Positions 1 through 12,500 of a stretch of DNA of 64,000 bases are shown here, in pieces. The DNA comes from Anseranas semipalmata (lineage: Eukaryota; Chordata; Aves; Anseriformes; Anseranatidae). Under the pieces are notes generated by a model. That model made no database searches. It was not told where the DNA came from and saw only the letters and a list, made by a program, of their open reading frames with translations. The translations under genes and the position numbers were made by a program. Position 1 is the stretch's first letter. Each line of letters starts with the position of its first letter. The stretch is from positions 80,817 through 144,816 of the forward strand of contig VXAA01002993.1 of NCBI GenBank assembly GCA_013399115.1, given 5' to 3'.

Positions 1-30
1 TTTCTTTTATTTATTTTATTTATTTATTTC
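1..30. repeat. (TTTA)n simple repeat
   Basis: Imperfect TTTA/TTTTA tract that runs off the left edge of the window. Tracts of the same kind recur near 38.4, 41.7 and 63.5 kb. Confidence 0.85.
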
Positions 31-1675
31 CAGTTTTCAATTCTAAATGAAAGGAACTGTTACATACATGCCACCATAGAGGAAATCAATCACCATTAAA
101 ACTTAAGTTCACCTGTATATCAGTTGTGTTCATACTATATTGCTTAGCTGAATCCAATATTTGATCTCCACTTATATTTTGCTGCTGCTGAGCCTGGATA
201 TCAAAGGAACATCTGGCCAATTGTTCATGGACCACGCTCAGATTTCTGCATCACAGGATTTCAGTGCAATGAACTACGAACAGTTTCTGAGGTTTATGTT
301 TGATTTTCCTTGCTTTAGCCAGCATAAGCATGAGCCTGTTACTCTAATATATGTGTGATGCTTTCCCAGAACAGTGGATGATCCTTTTCTATACCGCTCA
401 CAGTGGGAGCAAAATGTCAGGTAGATGTAGGCAGGAAAATGTTGTAGCTCCAAAATTAATATACGTATTAGCAGATTTATATGAAGTATATCTGTTTCTT
501 CACAAACATGTTTTATAATATACCGCTTTCTTCTGTAAATACAGCACACCTTTATAGTACATAAGAAGCTTTTTTTCAGGTGGGAGAGTATGATGGAAAG
601 CTATCTGCACATTACCTGTCATTTCAGAATGACTATAGAGAACAATCCCTTATATCTCCAGTGATATCTTTCTGACAGACTTATAATCTCTGCAAATTGT
701 TGGTAAGAGCAGCGAACAAACCTGTCAGCAATTCTGGCTCTCATTGCTTTAATTTAAAGAATATGCAGCGTGCTGGAGAAAACTAGGAAGCTGCAAATAG
801 CTTGTTAAATGCAGCCGATAAAATACAGACTGTGGTGATGCACAGGTGTCTGCCAGATCTTAATGCTGCCTGTGACTGAGGAGGTTAGACAGTTTGGCTC
901 CTAAATGTGCCATGGTATCTTATCAAAATTGAAACACCCATTGCAAAAGGAAAGAAGACCTGTGCGAAAAAACAGCACTTAAGCAAACAGCCTGCATGCT
1001 GACAATTTCCTGTCATTTGGGGGGAGAGTGATAGCACATGGCTGTAGTTAGGGACTGCATTGCCTAGCAGGGCTCCTCTGCACCCAAGGCTTTGCTGTGT
1101 GCCAGCCTTCTCACCTCCCCAGTGGAAATCCCATGTGTTATTCCCTGTCCCACTCTGGTTCTGTGCACCAGCTATGGCTGCTGATGGGTCAGCAGTGAAG
1201 TAAGAGAACTAGGCTTGGCTTGTGAGATCCTATCGGGAGGCTGCTGGACTGCAGTAAAGGTCTGAGAGATGCAGGTGTCCTGGCAGCGGATCAGGTAAAC
1301 AAGACAAAATGAAATCAAGGAGATCTGACAGGCCTGAAGGAATCTGCTTAGATGTCATAAGGAATCTATCCATATAACACCTCTGGGTAAGTTTCATAGA
1401 TTAAAGAACCCTGGAGCATTTTAGAGACAATGTCAGGGTTCTCAAAGCATTTGCTTAAAAAATTTACAGGCCAATATGCAATGGTATTTTAAAGCTCCAT
1501 ATAAGCAAAAAGATTAGGCAGGCTCCAGTGACAGGGCCCTGAGGGCTCCAATAAGTGCTACTGTCCCTGGGGAGCATCACCTGGGGCCTCCACCCCATCC
1601 CATGCCCATGGGTCTGAAAGCCTCATTTCAGCTCAGGCTTGGGAAACCATCCTGTGCCTTAGCTGCGTGAGGGAT
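31..1675. other. No recognisable feature
   Basis: Unique AT-rich sequence. I see no transposon, RNA gene or convincing exon; the open frames are short and lack splice context. Confidence 0.6.
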
Positions 1676-1945
1676 GTTCTTGTCTTCGGTTCTGCCTCTT
1701 GCATGGATCTCGGGCCTGCTCATGGGTAGCTTGTTTCCTGGATGAACTCCAGGCATATGTTGCACCTTGTCTCCAGTCCTGCCTTTAGCCATGCTTGCAG
1801 GATGGACTTTGGACCTGTGTTGTAGCCTTGCCTCAGTCCTGCCTCTGGCATCATCTTCTTTTGCTCCATGGACCTGGCTTATCTATTGCTGTCTGGGCCT
1901 GTTGATGGAGTCTGTTACATTCAGCTCTGCCTGGCGTGCCCAGAT
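1676..1945. repeat. Diverged tandem repeat, about 60-95 bp units
   Basis: A motif of the form CTTGtCTcCAGTcCTGCCT followed by a GGAC..TGG..CCTG block recurs with drift near 1679, 1765, 1826 and 1918, giving unequal units of roughly 60 to 95 bp. The patch is richer in G and C than its surroundings. The 85-codon plus-strand frame at 1767-2024 and the antisense frame at 1851-2075 lie largely inside it and are best explained as by-products of the repeat. It reads as an old, decayed minisatellite. Confidence 0.5.
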
Positions 1946-4539
1946 CCTGTTGGTACTGTGCCCCACAGGTGAAGGTACAGCCTGCACTGGGGTCACCTTT
2001 GGTTCCTGGCCTGCCTGCACTTAAGGAGCAGCCAGCCCTTGCTGCTTCTTGCCATACAGCTCCAAAGCTCTGCATGCATTAGAAGTATATTATTTGTCCT
2101 GAGTTTGTGTGCACTAGTCTGATAACATAGGCAAATTATATTTTGGCTACTCAACCAGTTAGAAATGTAAGCTAGCCATGCAAACAAGCCAATAATTGGT
2201 TGCTGTATGCAACTTTAGTGTGCAGCAGATCTGCAAACATTCTTGTGACTTGAGCAGTGGAAATGGCCATGTCTGTTGTCTCTGCCGAACTTGAAAGGTG
2301 GTAAACTTCCTTTAAGTAGTGACATTCTTTTCTCCTTACAGTAATTCATCCTGTTGTAATTTCTATATTGGATCACTGCAAGGCTTAGTGTATTAGCTTT
2401 AGCCCCCAAAGTACCCAGGCTCTACCTCTTTCCCATGGTGAAACTCTGATATTTGCGATCAGCAGGCATTATGACAATCAGCTGAGCTGTTTGAACTAAA
2501 AAGCTTCTCATACACAGAATGAACTTGTGTGCTGCTTAAGATAGTCATGGGGTCCAAACTGTGTCAGGATTCATTCATGCAAATAAAGAGATTGCACCAC
2601 AGGTGTCAGACAGCATGGGAATTGTCTCTTTAAATTTTGAAAACCAAAACAGAGCAAGGAAGGGCTCTAGATGTAAATTATACAAAGATTATAAGAATAA
2701 AGATGCTTTCTTTAACTTAGTAAGTATCTTACCTAATTTTAGGCTCAAATGACATTCCCTGCAGTTTCTTGGCACTCTCACATGATAGTGTTTGAGTATT
2801 CAGTATTTCAATAACTGAAGAAGGTTTGAGAAGAAATTTATTGCCTACAAGAAATACATTGAAAGTGTGTAACTTACAATATTCACATGCTTTTGTGACA
2901 GAAAACTCAGTTTCTAACCACATTTCCTTCCTCTGTCAGCCTCCAGACTGGAAAAATTCAATGCTGTCAACAGTTCCAACTTTGTTATGAAATGTTGAAA
3001 CAAAATTCAATTTTGGGAAACTTTTTTGAGTCAGAATAGTTTTCTATGTAGAAAACCCTGTCTGGGGCTTAGTTGATAACCCCATTCCCATTGCAGCCCC
3101 CATTTTGGTGCCAGGGGACTCTGGCATCCCTCCCTGCACAGCAAAGGATAGTGTCCAGGGCTGTGGGCTGCCAAATTTACAATGCACTGCAGTACTCAGG
3201 GTAAGTGATGCATCTTCACAGCTTTTCTTGGCTTCCTTGATGCCCTTGTGAGTGGAGTTCCCCAGCAGCTGACTCTGACTAGGTTGTATTCTGCAACCAG
3301 TGCCATCACTGCTGCAGCCCCATGGACCAGCTCCTGGGCTGGCTTCATAGGGCAGCTCCACCTTGGCTGGACAAAGGCAAATGTTTGTCTGCAGCAGCCC
3401 ACTCTGGGAAGATTATCTGTGGGTGCCCGAGACCAGCAGTTGATCAGACAAACTTAGGCAACTGTTTCTGAGCATTGCTATTAACAAATAATGGACAAAA
3501 ATGTTAATAAATAAATAAATCAATGAATAAATTCATGTGTTCTGAGTTGGCCAGCATCCAGCTTCTTGAGACTGAGTGCAGCAAGTCCAGCTGTCTTGGG
3601 AAATTAATATAACTAGAAGGGCACCTGAAGAGCCTTTCTGCCTAGGTGTTGAGTGACAGACTTTTATTTTAAGCTACTAGGTTTGGAAAATTTTGAGCAA
3701 ATCTTAGTTCTCTTAATCTTTTCAGCCTGGCTCAACTCATCACTGACAGTTGCATTGCAGGAATGAAGAGCGAACTGGGAAAATCCAATTTATAAAACAT
3801 CTGAGCTTGATTTCAAAGAGTTCATGAAACAAGAATAATCAACATCGGTGAGGTATTATGACGTTTACATATTCTGTCTTTTTTTTTTTTTTTCACCAGC
3901 CAGCCTTCTGTTTGTAACATAACCCAGAAAAATGCCAAAGCAAATCAACAGGAAGGGACAAGCATTTTGAAATAATCTGATAATTTTTTTCTATTTCTTT
4001 GGGAAGAGAAAATTCCCTTGCCATAGTACATTACTGATTTTATGCAAACAAGATATACTTCCCCACGCAACAACAACAACAAAAAATATTCTGAAGAATT
4101 TATAAGCTTCTTTTGGGCACTGGGGGATATTGCTGAATCGGGGTAAAAATGATGATGAAGTGCCCACCTTGACTCTTGGGAAGGTACGGCTGGATCTAGG
4201 TCCTGGATTACAAACCAGTTATGTAGGAACGCTTGAGCTTCAGTCATGTGAAAGGCTGAGATTAGCACTGGTGCCTACTGAGTAATAATAGTGACAAAGA
4301 GTGACATGCTATGGGGTAGGACGATGATCACTGAAAATTGTTTTCACATCCATCATATTTTGAAGAATTATAACTGGAAGAATTATTCCACTATTAAAAA
4401 TGCTGCAAAATGAGAAAGCAAAATTATTAATTTCCTTAGAGCCAAGATTTTCCTATTTTTCCGAGAAATGCTGAGATCCTTCTGTAAGGGAATTTGCTTA
4501 GTTAGTGTGACTGTCCTGATGTTTGTGGTAATGTTTGAG
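1946..4539. other. Mostly unique sequence, no recognised gene
   Basis: Contains an (AAAT)n-like tract near 3507-3532 and a poly-T run near 3879-3893. A stretch at 3060-3430 is richer in G and C and holds a possible 104-nt exon (3097-3200) between an ATTGCAG acceptor and a GTAAGTG donor; this is treated as a finding rather than a gene call. I see nothing else. Confidence 0.55.
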
Positions 4540-4602
4540 TAGTGATTGGCCTAGATGATTGTCAGAGGCCCTTTCTTAACGTCTCTATGATATTCTGCCA
4601 TG
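4540..4602 (+). mobile_element. CR1 LINE 3'-end fragment, diverged
   Basis: Reads as a decayed CR1 3' terminus on the plus strand: a block of the GGACTAGATGATCTCCAGAGGTCCCTT type (here GGCCTAGATGATTGTCAGAGG) followed by a CTATGATATTCTG tail related to the CR1 octamer repeat. Only the last 60 or so bases are recognisable and no coding part remains. The call rests on remembered resemblance to the family's end. Confidence 0.6.
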
Positions 4603-4839
4603 CTACCATTTCAAAATGCATTTACTACATCTGTTCAATGGGAGTTTTACACTCATCCTTCCTGCTCTGTCCTGGCTATTTCCCTCTCACATCTCATGTC
4701 ATACCGTTTCTACTGATACCAAGCAGCTTGCTTATATGCAGCAGTCCATGCAGTTTTGCAGCCTCCTTTTTGGGGTGAATTTACTGTCATCCATGGCAGT
4801 TTTATCAATTTCTTAATGCCAGCTTTATCTTCCCTTTCA
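4603..4839. other. No recognisable feature
   Basis: Pyrimidine-rich sequence between two CR1 pieces. It may be a further part of the old relic that begins near 4840, but I cannot align it by eye. Confidence 0.4.
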
Positions 4840-5565
4840 AATAGCTCTTCTCTTTCACTTGTGTTTATCCATTCAATGTATTTATAAACATCAGTCTTTT
4901 GTTTTTCTCTCAGCTATTGGTCTAGCAGATTAAGCGGGCTATCCTTATTTTGTCTTGTCTGCATCCCAGTGGCCTTTCCCTGTATCTTTCTTAGCTTGAG
5001 TTAATCTTCACATTCATGACTGACACCGTACACAAAATTAAAGAAGTGCTGCAGCTAACGTCCACTACAATGACATTAATAATTCTCTTAGGAAATATAT
5101 TTCCTCATGTATCCTAGGAGAACATTTGCTTTGTTTCATCGCTGCGTTACACTGATTATATAATAGAGAGTCTGGCACCAGCTAACATGTCTTTGTCATT
5201 TCCAAATGATCATCTGTGAGCTTACAGGAGAGGTTCTTGCCATTTTTTTAGATTTATATTATTTTGCACCTTGTATGAATTCATTATATCAGTCTCTATT
5301 ACCCCGACCTTGAGGTCATACAGTAATTTCTGCATATTTCAGTCTTCCTTTGCATTGATAATGGCTCCTAATATTATGTCATCTGTACTTTTCATTAACA
5401 CACCTATGTTCTCATCTGAGGTCTACAATGACCTTGTATTTTATAGTTTTTGTAACTCATTTCCTACTCAGTCTTTCTTGTAAACACCACGCTGGATAAT
5501 TTCTCACCTCTCTATATGCTTCCTTCTACATTTTCTTTGGGAATAGATTATCTTTATGTCCCTCT
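4840..5565 (-). mobile_element. Ancient CR1/L3-type LINE relic (reverse-transcriptase region)
   Basis: Read on the plus strand, this stretch follows the order of blocks in the antisense of the CR1 reverse-transcriptase region in amniotes, but very degraded. In order it holds: TTTATAAACATC then TCTCTCAGC (about 4878-4914); a TGTATCTTTCTTAGCTTGAG block (about 4981-5000); CCGTACACAAAATTAAAGAAGTG (near 5026); CATGTATCCTAGGAGAACATTTGC (near 5107); CTTGAGGTCATACAGTAATTTCTGC (near 5309); TGATAATGGCTCCTAATATTATGTCATC (near 5356); TTCATTAACACACC (near 5391); and AACACCACGCTGGATAATTTCTC (near 5483). No open frame survives. It is far more diverged than the neighbouring CR1 at 5596, so it is probably a relic inherited from early amniotes. 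Its edges are approximate. Confidence 0.6.
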
Positions 5566-5595
5566 GCTGGTGGGCTACCAGCTGGTTGGATATGG

Positions 5596-6090
5596 TCTCA
5601 CAGAATCACAGAATGCTTGAGGTTGGAAAGGACCTCTGGAGATCACCTAGTCCAACCCCCCTGCCCAGCAGGGTCACCTAGAGCACGTTGTGCAGGATCA
5701 CATCCAGGCAGGTTCTGAATATCTCCAGAGAAGGAGACTTCACAGCCTCTCTGGGCAACCTGTGCCAGTGCTCTGTCACCCTCACAGGAAAGAAGTGCCC
5801 CCTCATATTCAGCCGGAACCTCCTGTGCTTCAGTTTGTGCCCATTGGCTCTTGTCCTGTCACTGGGCACCACTGAAAATAGTCTGGCCCCATCCTCTTGA
5901 CACCCTCCCTTCAGATATTTGTACCCATTGATAAGATACTCTCTCAGCCTTCTCTTCTCCCAGCTGAACAGGCCCAGCTCTCTCAGCCTCTCCTCATATG
6001 AGAGATGCTCCAGACCCCTCATCATCTCAGTAGCCCTCTGTTGGACTCACTCCAGAAGTTCCATGTCCCTCTTGTACTGTCCCTCTTGTA
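5596..6090 (-). mobile_element. CR1 LINE, 5'-truncated copy with ORF2 C-terminus
   Basis: CR1 non-LTR retrotransposon on the minus strand. Its 3' end is on the left, marked by the TCACAGAATCACAGAATG tail. The minus-strand frame at 6025-5678 encodes about 115 residues of the ORF2 (endonuclease/reverse transcriptase) C-terminus, with landmarks [41 protein letters not shown] and LPREAV. In a full CR1 this protein copies the element's RNA at the target site; only its last part is here, so the copy cannot move by itself. The frame is still open, which suggests a fairly recent insertion. The 5' end is cut at about 6090, exactly where a 14-base word (GTCCCTCTTGTACT) is repeated in tandem at 6065-6078 and 6079-6092. 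Confidence 0.95.
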
Positions 6091-6497
6091 CTCTCCAGGC
6101 AATTTCAAATGAAGGAAATAGTGCTAATAGCAGAGGAGAGAAGTTGAGAAAGCAAGCAGCAACCTTCCTTTCCTCTTCCTCCACCCAAACAAAACTAAAG
6201 GAATGTTAAAAGTACAAGGAATGTTAAAAACTCAAGAGTCAACTCTGTGGTCACATGCTCTTGCCTAATCAGAGGCCTGTTTGGGGACCAAAACAAAAGA
6301 ATTGCAGAAAAAAAGTGATACTGGTAAGCTGCTGTTTTGTTTTCTCTGCTTATCTGCTGTATCCCTTTCCTCTGACACTCAACCTAAGCTATGCAGTTTG
6401 CAAGCTGTTTCAGATGGGAACATCTTTTGATGTTAGTGTCTGTGTTTATATTTATTCAGCATGGTCTTGAGAGATGTATTCTGAAGATACCAGAATG
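6091..6497. other. No recognisable feature
   Basis: Unique sequence between two CR1 pieces. It holds a small direct repeat, AAGGAATGTTAAAA, near 6198 and 6216. Confidence 0.5.
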
Positions 6498-6557
6498 CAA
6501 ATTAAAAGGCTTGTCTCTCCCCCTATGATTCTATGATTCTGATTCTCTAATTCTATC
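6498..6557 (+). mobile_element. CR1 3' tail fragment
   Basis: The end of a CR1 element on the plus strand: a weak AAAGGCTTGTCTCTCC block followed by CTATGATTCTATGATTCTGATTC, the octamer tail typical of CR1. The body upstream is either missing or too diverged to see. Confidence 0.65.
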
Positions 6558-9500
6558 CCCAGTTACTAGAAAATCTTCCTTAGGGTAGGTTGCAGTATAC
6601 TCAGCAGTTGTAGAGTGCTTGGAGCAGGGAACCTGCTTTGGTTCTGGTATTTAGCTTGAAAGTGGTTCTCTGGAGTCAGCATCCCTAGAATAATGTATTG
6701 AGAGGTCCTCTCTTCTCTTAGGACCTGACTGTGGTAAGATGATTAGGAGATTAACCTAGTTTAAGTATGTGAATACTCTATTGCCCACATTAATTTAAAA
6801 TATAATAGAGACTGAACTGTTTTGTTCTAAAATTTAGTGAGATCAACAAACAAGTGAAAATAATTTAAAAAAGACATCCCATGCACGGTTTCTGAACTGC
6901 CCTGGATTTTTGCTTGCTTGTCGTAGAAACACTCAGGTGCAAGGGACAGCCTGAATGCAAGGGTTGCATATGACTTGAGAGGTCACACACGCTATATATA
7001 TAAACATATACATATAAATAAATATATAAATTCCATGCTTTGACTTAGAAGCTCCAAGAGGCACCTATCTTTGCCTGTGTATCAAATGCCTTTTCCAGAT
7101 GGAGCTTGATTGCTTGGCAGAACCTAGAAACAACTTTTTTTTTTTTTTTTTTAATGGTTTATTGACCAAGGAACTTCTAGCAGCACAGTGGCATTGACAA
7201 GCAGTAAGATAAATCAGAATCCTGGGATATATCCCCTAACTTGGTCCAGGTGTTTTTCTTGGAGAACATGACAGTTTTTGTATTTATAGGAAACCTTTCA
7301 TCCTGAAACACTTGTGAAGTTCTCACTGGGAAAATCCACATGATAAATTTAAAAGGCTCAATCTATCTTCGTCAAGGATGAAAGACAACTTTTTCTTTAT
7401 TAGGATGGGATTTTTGGTGCAGGGAGACTGAGGAAACTGTTGCTAACTTTCGTTATTTTCATTCCATGGAAAGCGAACATAATTGTCTTCACTGGCGCTG
7501 CAACTGAGTTGCACCAAGGTAATAACATGAAAGTCAGTCCTATAAATCTCAAACATGGCCAATGTGCCATCATGTTAAATAATTCAAAGGAGAAACATGC
7601 ATGCTATGAGACTTCAGTAGGGGATGCCTGTCTCAAACATTCCTAGTGCCATTTAAATACAGAGGGGGTGACCTCTGCTGTCCTGGAAGGAGGGAGCACA
7701 GCCTGGGGTCGGATACACTAGGCTGCCCAGGAGCCTCTCTGATTCTTACAGACATAGGCCAAGCTATGTCATCATAGCTCATCACATCATCATAGAGCTT
7801 TCACTGCTTTGAAAGCACTGCTAACTGCTTCCTCAGCAGCAGGATGGCAGAGGGGTTTACAAGGGACTGAAATTGTGATTAGTCCATGTGAAGCATGGCT
7901 TCCAGCAACTTCTTCTTATTGGAGGAAAGAAGGTGTGTGTTCCAACTGCACTGGGAAAGAAATGCACTGCTTTTCCTAAAGAGATGCTTCAGTTCTGTAC
8001 CAGCTCTCACAGAAATGATGTGGCATACATGTACCGTATTATTCACTGATTGCTGAGTCCAGCTTTGGGTCTCTAATGGAATCACTGACTTTTCCTTGTA
8101 TATTTTTTCTAGCTCATTGGTTAGACTGGAAGCTGCTGTCCTTTCCCCATGTAGAGTGGTACTTACTCATCAGCAGGACTGCACAGACCTTCAGACCAGA
8201 CATTTCTTTCAAGGTATGTCGGTCGTGCAAGATTCAGTTCTTAAAACTTTGCATAAACAAAGATATGCTGTGCAGGAGCTGGACCAGCCAGAGGACTTAT
8301 AGGGAGATGTGGAGTATTAAGGAGGATCATGAAAGGGCAGTGGGCAGCTCTCAATAGTTCATCTGGGGATTCTAACTCTGGGTGCTCCCTCTTTTACAAA
8401 GGGAAGAAACCAGGCAGGTCTGAGTGCTCCTACCCAGTGCTGAATAACACTTTACTCATGGAGTAGGGTGCTGTGTCATATTCATAAATGTTTGGTAGCC
8501 TGAACCCTATGGAGGTGTCTAGCTGATGGGCTACTGCTACTGTTGCTGGAGAATTTTTAAGTCCATTTTTCTGTTTTATTAGCTCAAGACACAGAAAAGA
8601 GTGACTGTTGTGATTTGCTTTAAAGGGTAGGATTATTCTAAGATTAGAGTCATTACAAGTTTTCCCTCCAGCTACTCATACGAAGGAAATTTGGACAAAG
8701 ATTTGAAAAATGAGAAAGCAGTATAGCACAGAAGGAACAGAGGGAGGTTATGTACATAAGCACTAAACAGTTCAAATTAAATTTTCAAGGAGGTTAATAC
8801 ATCTAGCCAAAGTCAATCTTCTGTCCCCCATGTTTTCTTCCTAGTGCTGATCATTAAAGTATAGGGAGAATTCAGAATTCAGGTGAGGTGAACCTTATTA
8901 TATTAACTTTGTAACTAAACATGGCTTAATGGATTAAAACTGTTTTAAGGGACCAATGTGTATTTGGATGGATAATTCATACACCATAAGACTATGTGTC
9001 TGCCTGATGGAATTTACAATTGCTAAGATTCAGGACCTCATTCTACTTGCATTAAGACAATTATAAAGCTGTCCTGAACTTCAGTGCAAGCAGAATCAGG
9101 GCATAACTCGTGCATATTGAAGACTAAAATGGAAAATTTTTTAAACTAGGAATGAGGCAGTGCAACACAGATCCCTGGTAGCAAGCAACCTATGGTCCAG
9201 ACCCTGACATGGGTGGCATTACATCATTCCTATCCAAAGGTGGCGTGCTTTGAGTCAGGGAAAGGTGCCTGCATTATTCCCATGACCAGCCTTCCTGTTG
9301 GGTGAGCTTTCTTCTCTGATGTGTCAAAGAAACAGTTTTTCATCTTGCCTCTCAGGGGTCACTTGGTATTTAGAAGAGAGATGAAGCAGGCAAAAAGAGT
9401 ATCTTGCTGGCTTTAAATCCAGAATAGTGTATATTGCTAAGGATTTGTTAAAAAGTCAAAGAGACAGTTAGAAGAGCTGCTGCTGGACGCTTGCTGTGGA

Positions 9501-12500
9501 AATACCCCAGCATTTCTGTCAGGAATGCAGGGATATGTACAACTGGAGTGAGCCATTTGCTAGAGATAGGAGCCCTGGCACAGGGCCTTCCAGGCTTACT
9601 TTAAAATGCCTGCAAGCTTGCCCATCTTCATGAGGATGAAAAGCAAGCCTGCAACCTGGCTGCTGTTTGATTCACTTGTTTCATCTGAGAGCCATTCCCC
9701 TTAGGGAAAGGAGGAAAGAAAAAGTCTTTTATAAACCCAGAATAAAAACTCCTCTGTTTAGAAACTCATTCTCTCCATTTCTCTAACTGTTTTATTTAAA
9801 GCACTACCTGGACCAAGAATGTTTTCTAAAAATCCCAAATCCCCTATCAAAATAAGATTTATCTAACGTTCAGGGCACTATCTGTGTAGGACAATGGAGA
9901 AAGTGCCAGCAGAAATGAATGTATAGTCTTGACTTTCAGACAGCTGAAGGTGAAGAACTCCCAAAGGATTTTGTTTAACATTATTTTCAAAAAATAATGG
10001 GAAATAGGAAAACTGCACAGAAAGACACAGAGTGCCAATTAACTCAATAGTTTTTGCAAGCTTATTTTGCAGTAAATAGCAATTGCTTGCTAAAGCACTA
10101 CCCAGAGGGATTGGTTTACTTTAATTTTAAGGTATGAGAGAAAGTGACACTAAAGCGTCTGTGTTTTAAAAGAAATAATACTCCAAGAGTTTACATCTCT
10201 CACCAAGGTGGACAGAGAAGGAAAAGCAAAGTGATTTGCTTATAAACAATCTGTAACCAGAGGGGCAGTTAAAAGAATAAATAAGAGCACTTGGGAATGT
10301 CATCTAAAACTTAAGTAGCTATGCTATGACAAGATGAGGGTTTTTTAATAATCTTTTCAGTGAAAGAGTACTAAAGGGATACAGTGGTCAACTACAGCAA
10401 CAGTGGAAAATTGCAGATTGCCAAAGAATAAATTTCTAGCAAAGGAGAGGCCAGACTTAGTACATATTTTCAGGCAGATCTGAGGGACACATCATGAGAG
10501 CCAACACTGTAACTGTACTGGATGGTATGAAAGCTGTATCTCTGGAATTCAGGGGGAAAAAACAAACAGACAAAAAAACAAAACAACAATAACAAAACAA
10601 CCCCACTCAGAACATTGGGAAAATAGGACAACTGTCAGATCATTTTTGGAGGATTTTCTGGGAAAAAGAAAAAGCTCCCAGAAAGCTCAATCCCACTGCT
10701 GTGGAAAAGACTCGGTTTGTTTTCTTCTGAGGGAATCTATGGAGATGGAAAAGTCTCAGAGCTTCCCATCTGTCTTCTGTTCTGGATCATGGACTCCTGG
10801 TGCAGGGAGGACAGCCTTTGGAAAATAGCTCAGGGAAGAGGTCTGGGCTGGGTGCAGGAGAGGTGGCATCATGGATCCTACTATCACAAGTAGCCTTTGT
10901 CCCTTCTTAAATGCATTGCTTTATTGTAAATACAGTAAGATTAGAACAAAATTTGAGCATGGATTCAGATAAACAAGAATGAAAATGGCGAAGGCAGTAA
11001 TATTTGTAGACCTAGATGAACAATGTCAACATGCATGATTTTGAACTGGTCTCTTCAATTTATTTTATAATTCCTCTTAATACCTGACTGCCCCACAGTA
11101 CTGCTGAGAAATAGGGACATATATTCATTTTGCATATACTTTTTTATTAGGTAGGTATTCAATTTTTTAAATGAATAAGTCCCCTAAATGTCTCCTGCAA
11201 ATTATGTATCTTGGCATAGTTGCAGGTCAAGAAGAACTCATGTCTTACATACACATCAGAGTGTTCAATCCAGTTCTATATTAGAAATGTTTATAGGCAT
11301 ACAATATAAGATATTTTTCACAACAGCCTGAGAAATTTAAATTTATATGCCATGTACTTTTATAATGTCTCTACAATCCATTTAACCTATTTGGTATTTT
11401 GTGTGTGTGTGTGTGATTTACCTGGTCAGCCTCCACAATTCTTATTGTTTTCCTGGTAGGATAACAAATTATTAGAATGTCTTTTTGCATGCTGGCATTT
11501 GAAATCTTTTCTCCTTTATTGCAGAAGTAGCTTTAACATTTATTGTTTCACTTAGAAGGGTCTTGAAAAGTCTGGCAGTGATTTTACTTGTAATTTCCAA
11601 GAACATCAAATGTAGCTATTTTGGCAAGTGTTCCAGTCCAGCCTTCTATTCATTTTGGCTAATTTATTTATTACCCATTTTAACATAAAATGATGATTTT
11701 ATCATGTAAATGTAAATGTAAAATAATTAGCAGAGAACAACCAAGTAGAACAGACTGTAAAGGCACCAATCACGCTACACACTGACCAAGGAAGAAAATT
11801 ACGAGCTACAATGAAAACAAATCCTTTATGACAATTGTACTGTACTAAAAGATGGGAAACCTGATTAGAGTCTTGTTTATCCCAGTGGAATAGTAATATC
11901 CAGGCATGAAGCTGACGTGAGACTACAATCACATCCAAATAAGAGTTTGATATACATTGATAACAGAACAAAAAACAAGCCAGAGAAAGTAATATAAAAT
12001 GATTATCATGTCCTGCAGATTATTTTGTGTTCATTATCTATTTTATTTTTTTTATTTTTCTGTACAGGAACCATCAAGTCAAACACTCTATTAGAAAAAG
12101 AATTGAGTGATTCTAATTCTACAGAACACTTCCAAAGTTAGTGTTCCACTTTCAGTGCATTATTTAAAGCCTATGGTACTGAACAAGGCCTCAATAAATA
12201 AACATTTTACCTCAAGTGAATATTTTGTTTCACAGGCTGTTATCTTGGAGACCAGATAATGACAAGCATACATATTTAAAGCTATATGAAAGGGCTAGAA
12301 AGCACTGCTGTTAGATACCTTGAAGAGCCTCAACCAGTGCCATCTCCCGTAGCAGCCTCCTGTTGAGAAATGAGGAGGCAACAGATCAGAATTTGGAGGT
12401 ATTTGCTCATATTCATGTTTGCTATGTTCCATATGAGTGGTGATAGTGTGCTTCCCATTCCTTCCTCTTGGCTGAACAAAGCTAGTACAACATGATACCA

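Noticed and set aside
5688..6209. Plus-strand frames over the CR1 at 5.6-6.1 kb
   Set aside because: Antisense shadows of the CR1 ORF2 fragment.
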